Source: JAOPZW01 sp034664395
GTDB lineage: Bacteria; Actinomycetota; Thermoleophilia; Solirubrobacterales; Solirubrobacteraceae
NCBI GenBank assembly: GCA_034664395.1
Contig: JAXDHQ010000320.1
Location: forward strand, 1 to 9,733
Direction of reading: 5' to 3'
Length of the DNA: 9,733 nt
Shown: piece by piece, positions 5,604 through 9,733 of the stretch
How positions within the stretch are numbered: the first letter of the stretch is position 1
How the letters are laid out: each line of letters starts with the position of its first letter
The notes under the pieces: model-generated
Told to the model about the DNA's origin: nothing
Database searches by the model: none
The model's input: only the letters and a program-made list of their open reading frames with translations
Made by a program: the position numbers and the translations under genes

Positions 5604-6342
5604 TGCGGCACGTACGACTCCCTGGACGGCCGATACGGCCGCTTCGGCGCCATCCTCGAGCGCGGCCGCAAGCACGGCCTCGTGATCAACGCCGCGCGCG
5701 ACGTCCCCAAGCTCCGCGAGCGCTACGACCCCAACCAGTACGACTTCTTCAGTCCCGACGAGATCGAGAAGCTCGTCGCTGCCGCCGCGTCAGACCAGGA
5801 CAGCGCGATCTTCCGCGTCGCCGCCTTCACCGGCCTGCGAATGGGCGAACCCTGCGCTGGCGCGACGTGAACTTCGACGCCGAGTCCCTGCACACGTCTA
5901 CGTCTCCTACTCGCTCGGCACCCTGACGACCCCGAAGTCCGGCCTCCCGCGGACCGTGCCGATGGCCGATCAGGTCGTCAGCACGCTCAAGGCGCAGAAG
6001 CGCCGGCGGGGCCGCACGACGCGCGACGGCCTCGTCTTCCCCGGCGAGCGCGGCGAGTACCTCGACGGCTCCGCACTGCGACGCCGCTACAAGAAGGCCC
6101 TCGAGAAAGCCAAGCTGCGCCCACTGCGCTTCCACGACCTGCGCCACACCTTCGGCTCGATCGCGATAAACCAGGCGACCATCGTCCAGGTCCAGGCCTG
6201 GATGGGTCACGCCGACATCGACACCACCAGCAAGTACCTGCACCACCGCAGCCGCACCGGCGACGCCCGACTGCTGTCCGCGGCGTTCCGCCCTAAGCCC
6301 GCTACTCAGCGCTCAAACCGCGCAAGGACCGCCGCCGCCTGA
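5604..6342 (+). pseudogene. Tyrosine recombinase (phage-type integrase) relic, C-terminal catalytic part in three frames
   Basis: Remnant of the island's integrase. Frame A (5604-about 5850) encodes the end of the core-binding domain (LDGRYGRFGAILERGRKHGLV) and the start of the catalytic domain, with PDEIEKLVAAA and GLRMGE (catalytic Arg, codon 5838-5840). Frame B (about 5852-5893) gives LRWRDVNFDAESLH. Frame C (5896-6342) gives VYVSYSLGTLTTPKSGLPRTVPM (catalytic Lys), HDLRHTFG (His and Arg, 6133-6144), MGHADI (the conserved His) and SKYLHH (nucleophile Tyr, 6235-6237). All catalytic residues remain, but an in-frame TGA at 5601 cuts off the N-terminal arm-binding part and two net -1 frame breaks interrupt the rest. 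It could be a true relic or partly the result of assembly indels. Its orientation and position fit the island ending in the tRNA-Arg scar. Confidence 0.85.
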
Positions 6343-6344
6343 CC

Positions 6345-6367
6345 ACGACCGCCTCGGGTTTGGTCGT
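6345..6367 (+). terminator. Weak hairpin after the integrase relic
   Basis: ACGACC (6345-6350) and GGTCGT (6362-6367) form a 6-bp stem with an 11-base loop right after the relic's stop codon (6340-6342). No T tract follows. It could have been the integrase terminator, but a stem this short is not decisive. Confidence 0.3.
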
Positions 6368-6492
6368 CCAACACCGCCTCAGCGCAGCAGCATAAGCGCC
6401 CCTACGCCTACGGCTAGATGATCGATTCCTCATAGGCCGGGCGAGTGCTGGTCAGGGGAGCTGTCGAAGATCCGACCCTATGCTCCGGGGAC

Positions 6493-6933
6493 ATGACGAT
6501 TCAGCGGATGGACAACGTTCTCATCGTTGTCGACGACCTCGAGGCTGCCAAAGCGTTCTTCGCCGAGCTCGGTATGGAGCTGGAAGGCGAGACGACGGTC
6601 GAAGGGCCTTGGGTGGGCAGCGTCGTCGGGCTCGACGACGTCCGTGCCGACATCGCCATGATGCGGACCCCGGACGGCCACAGCCGGGTTGAGCTGACGA
6701 AGTTCCACACGCCGCCGGCGGTCAGAGCCGAGCCGGAAAGCGCGCCGGCGAACGCGCTGGGCATACGCCGCATCATGTTCGCTGTCGACGACATCGACGA
6801 CGTCGTGGCCCGCCTGCGCATCCACGGCGCCGAGCTCGTCGGCGAGATCGCGCAGTACGAGGACATCTACCGGCTCTGCTTCCTGCGTGGCCCTGAGGGC
6901 ATCATCATCGGACTGGCCGAGCAGCTCAGCTGA
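6493..6933 (+). CDS. VOC (glyoxalase/bleomycin-resistance/dioxygenase fold) protein
   Basis: A 146-residue protein with two beta-alpha-beta-beta-beta modules: residues about 4-70 (MDNVLIVVDDLEAAKAFFAE, then SRVELTKF with Glu67) and 89-143 (GIRRIMFAVDDIDDVVARL, then GPEGIIIGLAEQL with Glu136). These are the paired modules and glutamate positions of the vicinal oxygen chelate fold, which covers lyases, dioxygenases, isomerases and drug-sequestering proteins. The first metal-ligand position is not an obvious histidine, so the catalytic type is unclear. It is not an ArsI C-As lyase: the paired cysteines expected there are missing. The ATG at 6493 begins the first beta strand correctly (MTIQRMDNVLIVV); the preceding CCGGGGAC is at best a poor ribosome site. 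Monocistronic or loosely followed by the methyltransferase 228 bp on. Confidence 0.85.
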   Translation: MTIQRMDNVLIVVDDLEAAKAFFAELGMELEGETTVEGPWVGSVVGLDDVRADIAMMRTPDGHSRVELTKFHTPPAVRAEPESAPANALGIRRIMFAVDDIDDVVARLRIHGAELVGEIAQYEDIYRLCFLRGPEGIIIGLAEQLS

Positions 6934-7161
6934 AACTCGATGGGTGCGGCCGGGGGCGGCCCCGAACGGTACTGGCCATCGCGCGCTCGGTGGCTGTGAG
7001 GCAATCCGCCCGCACCAGCGCCATCTCCACGTACGTCAGGGCCAGAGCACGGCGAGCAGCGCCACTGCTGGGACCGAGCGTCGATGATGCGAGGTAGTCC
7101 TGTCGGGACCCCCAAGACGGATGCACATGACCGCCGACGACAAGCAGCGCCGCTAGCCGAT

Positions 7162-7785
7162 ATGAGCGAGTACGACCAAAACTTCTGGGAACAGCGCTGG
7201 TCGCAAGCCCTGCGCGCGCACGGGGATCGCGTCGCGCAGCGGCCCCCGAACGCCCATCTGACCGCCGAGATCGGTGACCTGCGTCCCGGACGCGCTCTCG
7301 ACGCGGGCTGCGGCCACGGGTCCGACACGCTCTGGCTCGCTGCGCGCGGATGGCACGTCACCGCGGTTGACTTCGCCGCGACGGCCTTGGCTCATGCCCG
7401 GTCGACGGCCCAGGACATGGGATCGGACGTCGCCGAGCGCATCGACTGGGTCGAGGCCGATCTTGCGACCTCGACGCCTCAGCGGGACGAGTACGACCTA
7501 GTGGCCTGCCTGTATGTCCACGTGGCGGGATCGGTTGAGGAGATGGTGCAGCAGATGGCGACAGGGGTCGCTCGCGGCGGGACCCTGTTCCTGGTTGGCC
7601 ATCGCCCGATCGACCCGGCCACCGGAGCGGCGACGGCCGCGGCCGGGCAGGTGCAGGTCTCTGTCGAGGCCGCGCTCGCCGCCCTCGATCCGGGCCAGTG
7701 GCAGCCGATCGTCGCCGATGAGCGTCCGCGGCCGATGGCCGGTACCGGCGTCGATGCCGTGATCCGAGCGCGACGCCGCTCCTGA
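7162..7785 (+). CDS. Class I SAM-dependent methyltransferase
   Basis: A 207-residue soluble enzyme with the seven-strand Rossmann fold. Motif I is RALDAGCGHGSDTLWLA (about 44-60, SAM-binding loop), the acidic end of strand 2 is HVTAVDF (65-71), IDWVEADL (94-101) supplies the adenine-side Asp, and YDLVACLYVHV (111-121) is motif IV; a GGTLFLVGHRP strand follows. The opening EYDQNFWEQRWSQA resembles small TehB-like or thiopurine-type methyltransferases, but the acceptor is unknown. I chose the ATG at 7162 because homology-like sequence begins there. An in-frame ATG pair at 7084/7087 would add an unconvincing 26 residues, though no strong ribosome site favours 7162 either. It is convergent with the MBL gene. 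Confidence 0.84.
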   Translation: MSEYDQNFWEQRWSQALRAHGDRVAQRPPNAHLTAEIGDLRPGRALDAGCGHGSDTLWLAARGWHVTAVDFAATALAHARSTAQDMGSDVAERIDWVEADLATSTPQRDEYDLVACLYVHVAGSVEEMVQQMATGVARGGTLFLVGHRPIDPATGAATAAAGQVQVSVEAALAALDPGQWQPIVADERPRPMAGTGVDAVIRARRRS

Positions 7786-7805
7786 CGACCGAGAAGCTCA
7801 GCAGC

Positions 7806-7875
7806 GAGCCGCGACAACGAGCTCCCGTCGCGTGGCTCTCAGCACTCTCTCCGGGAGAATTCCGGAAGCATTCTC
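7806..7875. terminator. Two hairpins between convergent genes, probable bidirectional terminator
   Basis: First hairpin: GAGCCGCGAC (7806-7815) pairs with GTCGC and GGCTC (7827-7831, 7834-7838), with a 2-base bulge and an 11-base loop. Second hairpin: GAGAAT (7855-7860) with ATTCTC (7870-7875), 9-base loop. They lie between the methyltransferase stop (7785) and the MBL stop (7931), where transcripts from both sides should end. No long T tract is seen. Confidence 0.45.
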
Positions 7876-7930
7876 GGTGCCGCAGCCGGAAAAGCCTCCG
7901 TTTGCAGCCTCCTGACCCGAGCCCCAGCGC

Positions 7931-8698
7931 TCAGCGCGCCAGCTCAGCCACGCTGGGGGTGTGCGTCGGCCAGATCACGTCCGCGCGCCGCCCGATGTCG
8001 GCCATCGCACGCCGCGTGTCCTCGAGGTCGTAGAACAGCCCGGGTGGGATGCCCTGCTCCACGTTGACGTCAAGCTTGCGGATGATGTCGCCGACCAGCG
8101 CCAGCGTACCGTCGGCGGTGTCGATGTAGACGACCTGGCTGCCGGGCGTGTGGCTGTCGCTGTAGAGCACGCAGTGGATGCCGTCGAACGGCGTGACGTC
8201 GCCCTCGAAGAGCTCCACGCGGTCCCAGAGGTCGCAGACGAGCGCGGCAACGTCGAGCCGGTCGTAGAAGAGCTCGCCCGAGCCGATCTCGAGCGTCTTC
8301 GGGCCGATCGGCGTCGCGGCCGCCGCGAGCTCGGAGCGCTGGACCATGAAGGTCGCGTTCGGCAGCTGCTCGCACGCGCCCGCGTGGTCGTAGTGCAGGT
8401 GGGTGAGGATGCACGTCCCGACGTCGGCGAGCCCGACGCCGTGCCGGCCCAGCGCCGCCTCGAGCGTCTGCTCGTCGGACTGGCTGTGGCGACCGAGCCG
8501 GTGGACGTCCATCGCGCGCTGCGGGCTGCGCATCCCGGTGTCGACGAGGATCGGCTGCGGCCCGCCCTCGACGAGGAACGCGAGGATCGGGACGGTCACC
8601 TTGCCGCCCTTCGTCGTAAGGCTCCAGAAGACGTCGAGGACGTTGCCGACCTCGGCCTCGCCTAGCAGCAGCGGGTGGACGGCGTGTTCGATGCTCAT
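7931..8698 (-). CDS. Metallo-beta-lactamase-fold hydrolase (lactonase-like)
   Basis: A 255-residue dinuclear-metal hydrolase. All expected ligands are present: the HxHxDH motif THLHYDHAG (His100, His102, Asp104, His105), His183 in SDSHTPGSQ, Asp204 in LVGDI and His246 in PTHTP. The layout resembles the acyl-homoserine-lactone lactonase (AiiA/AttM) branch, which opens lactone rings, but the tyrosine three residues after the bridging Asp in AiiA is replaced (GDIIRK), so lactonase activity is not established; other small esters or lactones are as likely. No signal peptide, so cytosolic. Start: ATG at 8698 with a good AGGAGG 3 bases upstream. It begins 19 bp after the VWA gene ends, on the same strand, so the two are co-transcribed. 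Confidence 0.9.
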   Translation of the reverse strand: MSIEHAVHPLLLGEAEVGNVLDVFWSLTTKGGKVTVPILAFLVEGGPQPILVDTGMRSPQRAMDVHRLGRHSQSDEQTLEAALGRHGVGLADVGTCILTHLHYDHAGACEQLPNATFMVQRSELAAAATPIGPKTLEIGSGELFYDRLDVAALVCDLWDRVELFEGDVTPFDGIHCVLYSDSHTPGSQVVYIDTADGTLALVGDIIRKLDVNVEQGIPPGLFYDLEDTRRAMADIGRRADVIWPTHTPSVAELAR

Positions 8699-8717
8699 GT
8701 GCCTCCTCTTCGTTCTG

Positions 8718-9733
8718 TCATCGGACCGCAGGCAGGCGACGGACCAGGTCGTGCAGGCTCGCGAGGTTGTGCGCCGGGGCGAAGTCGTCGACGTAGGGCA
8801 GCGCCGCGCTCATCCCGCGCGCGAGCGGCTCGTAGCCCTCGATGCCGAGCATCGGGTTGAGCCACACCACCCGCCCCGAGCGCTTGGCGATGCGCCGCAT
8901 CGCGCGCGCGATCTCCTCGGGCTCATCGGTGTCCAGGCCGTCGCTGAGGACGATGACCACCGTCCGCGAGTCGAGCAGCGCGCCGTAGCGCTCCTCGAAC
9001 GCGCCCAGGCTCGAGCCGATCCGCGTCCCGCCTGCCCAGTCGGGCACCTCGGCGGCGATGCGGTCGAGCGCAGCCAAGATGCTGCCGCGGCGGAAGAACG
9101 GGGTCACGCGGGTGAGGCGCGTGCTGAACACGAACGACTCGACGCGGCCGACGTGGCGCTGCAGCGCGTACACGAAGACGAGCAGGAAGCGGCTGTAGAG
9201 CGCCATCGACCGGCTCACGTCGCACAGCAGCACGAGCCGCGTGCGGCGCAGCTTGCGCTCGCGCCCGTGCAGCTCGAGCACGGTGTCGCCGTACCGGTGC
9301 AGGTTGCGGCGCATCGTCCGCCGCAGGTCGATGTCGGCGAGCCTGCGCGACGGCCGGCGCCGGCGGCTGGGGCGCGTCGCGAGCTTGCGCGTCAGCGCCA
9401 TGATCGCGTGTGCGACGTCGCTCATGTCGTCGGCGTGGAAGCCGCGGAAGTCCTGCTCCGCGAGGACCTCGGCCGGGCTGTGCGTGGCCTCCTCGTGATG
9501 CTCCTCCTCGTCCTCGCGAGCCTGCGCCGCGGACTCCTCGCCGAACTCGTGGCTGAGCACCGCGTCGTCGGCCGTGTCACGGGTGCCCGCGCCGGGCGAG
9601 TCGTCGGGACCGAAGCCGCTCTCGCTGCCCTGCTCGGGCGGCGCGCCCCAGAACTGGTCGAACAGCTCGTCGAACAGCGGCAGCTCCTCGGGCGCGGACG
9701 TCAGCGTCGTGCGCAGCGCGAGGCGGAACTCCT
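8718..9733 (-). CDS. CoxE-type VWA-domain protein, N-terminus beyond the right edge
   Basis: 337 residues are visible and the frame stays open to the window edge, starting EFRLALRTTLTSAPEELPLFDELFDQFWG, a typical CoxE-family N-terminal region, so the GTG at 9560 is not the true start. An acidic, Glu/His-rich linker follows. A basic stretch (RPSRRRRPSRRLADIDLRRTMRRNL) leads into the VWA domain with a complete-looking MIDAS: DVSRS (about 171-175), Thr in GGTRIGSS (about 236) and LSDGLDT (about 262-268). CoxE proteins usually work with MoxR-type AAA+ ATPases as metal-dependent assembly factors, for instance of molybdenum CO-dehydrogenase-like enzymes; no such partner is visible here. The ATPase gene would be expected further right. 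It lies upstream of, and is co-transcribed with, the MBL hydrolase. Confidence 0.9.
   Translation of the reverse strand, partial: EFRLALRTTLTSAPEELPLFDELFDQFWGAPPEQGSESGFGPDDSPGAGTRDTADDAVLSHEFGEESAAQAREDEEEHHEEATHSPAEVLAEQDFRGFHADDMSDVAHAIMALTRKLATRPSRRRRPSRRLADIDLRRTMRRNLHRYGDTVLELHGRERKLRRTRLVLLCDVSRSMALYSRFLLVFVYALQRHVGRVESFVFSTRLTRVTPFFRRGSILAALDRIAAEVPDWAGGTRIGSSLGAFEERYGALLDSRTVVIVLSDGLDTDEPEEIARAMRRIAKRSGRVVWLNPMLGIEGYEPLARGMSAALPYVDDFAPAHNLASLHDLVRRLPAVR

Noticed and set aside
6343..6492. Second att copy just beyond the integrase relic
   Set aside because: No sequence resembling the T arm/acceptor piece of tRNA-Arg occurs here on either strand by eye.
6493..6933. VOC protein as an ArsI C-As lyase linked to the ars genes
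   Set aside because: It lacks the paired cysteines needed by ArsI and lies on the opposite strand beyond the integrase relic.
7127..7156. Nine-codon leader peptide MTADDKQRR before the methyltransferase
   Set aside because: It has no ribosome site, no run of regulatory codons and no attenuator hairpin; short open frames like this arise by chance.
8718..9560. VWA protein starting at the GTG at 9560
   Set aside because: The frame is open to the window edge and the residues upstream (EFRLALRTTL... and LPLFDELFDQFW) match CoxE N-terminal sequence, so the gene is cut by the window.

Overview
The window comes from a high-GC bacterium. The coding sequences use strongly G/C-ending codons, and several families (a QacA-like exporter with TetR control, a CoxE-type VWA protein, an ArsR with an N-terminal Cys pair) are common in Actinomycetota. 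A soil actinobacterium, possibly of the Thermoleophilia, fits, but this is an inference and not a demonstrated placement.

Layout. (1) 1-183: C-terminal end of a GNAT-like acetyltransferase entering from the left, convergent with (2) 256-1761 (-), a 14-TM DHA2-type MFS drug exporter; a strong hairpin (197-230) lies between the two stops. (3) 1894-2487 (+), a TetR repressor divergent from the exporter. Their shared 132-bp intergenic holds three 15-bp palindromic operators spaced exactly 23 bp centre to centre, threaded through two face-to-face promoters. (4) 2504-2671 (-), a 55-residue double-CxxC zinc-ribbon protein. (5) 2781-2821 (-), a tRNA-Arg(ACG) 3' piece that begins in the anticodon loop, which is the usual scar of tyrosine-integrase integration.

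From that scar rightward the genes look like a small, decayed genomic island. (6) 2830-4034 (-) is a winged-helix antitoxin/AbiEii-type nucleotidyltransferase toxin pair overlapping by 4 bp, apparently leaderless and self-regulated. (7) 4182-5482 (-) is an arsR-arsM pair with overlapping reading frames; the ArsM has a cysteine-rich N-terminal tail. (8) 5604-6342 (+) is a tyrosine-recombinase relic with its N-terminus missing and two frame breaks. The other end of the island (intact tRNA-Arg or second att copy) was not seen in this window.

(9) 6493-6933 (+) VOC-fold protein and (10) 7162-7785 (+) class I SAM methyltransferase, of unknown substrate. They converge, across two hairpins (7806-7875), on (11) 7931-8698 (-) metallo-beta-lactamase-fold hydrolase and (12) 8718-9733 (-) CoxE-type VWA protein running off the right edge; these last two form an operon.

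Together, the stretch combines xenobiotic export under TetR control with an acquired island carrying a tRNA-directed-type toxin system and arsenite methylation. No gene-free stretch exceeds 300 bases; the largest gap, 6934-7161, shows nothing firm except a GC-rich inverted repeat near 6949-6963. No CRISPR array, rRNA, intact tRNA or intact insertion sequence was seen.
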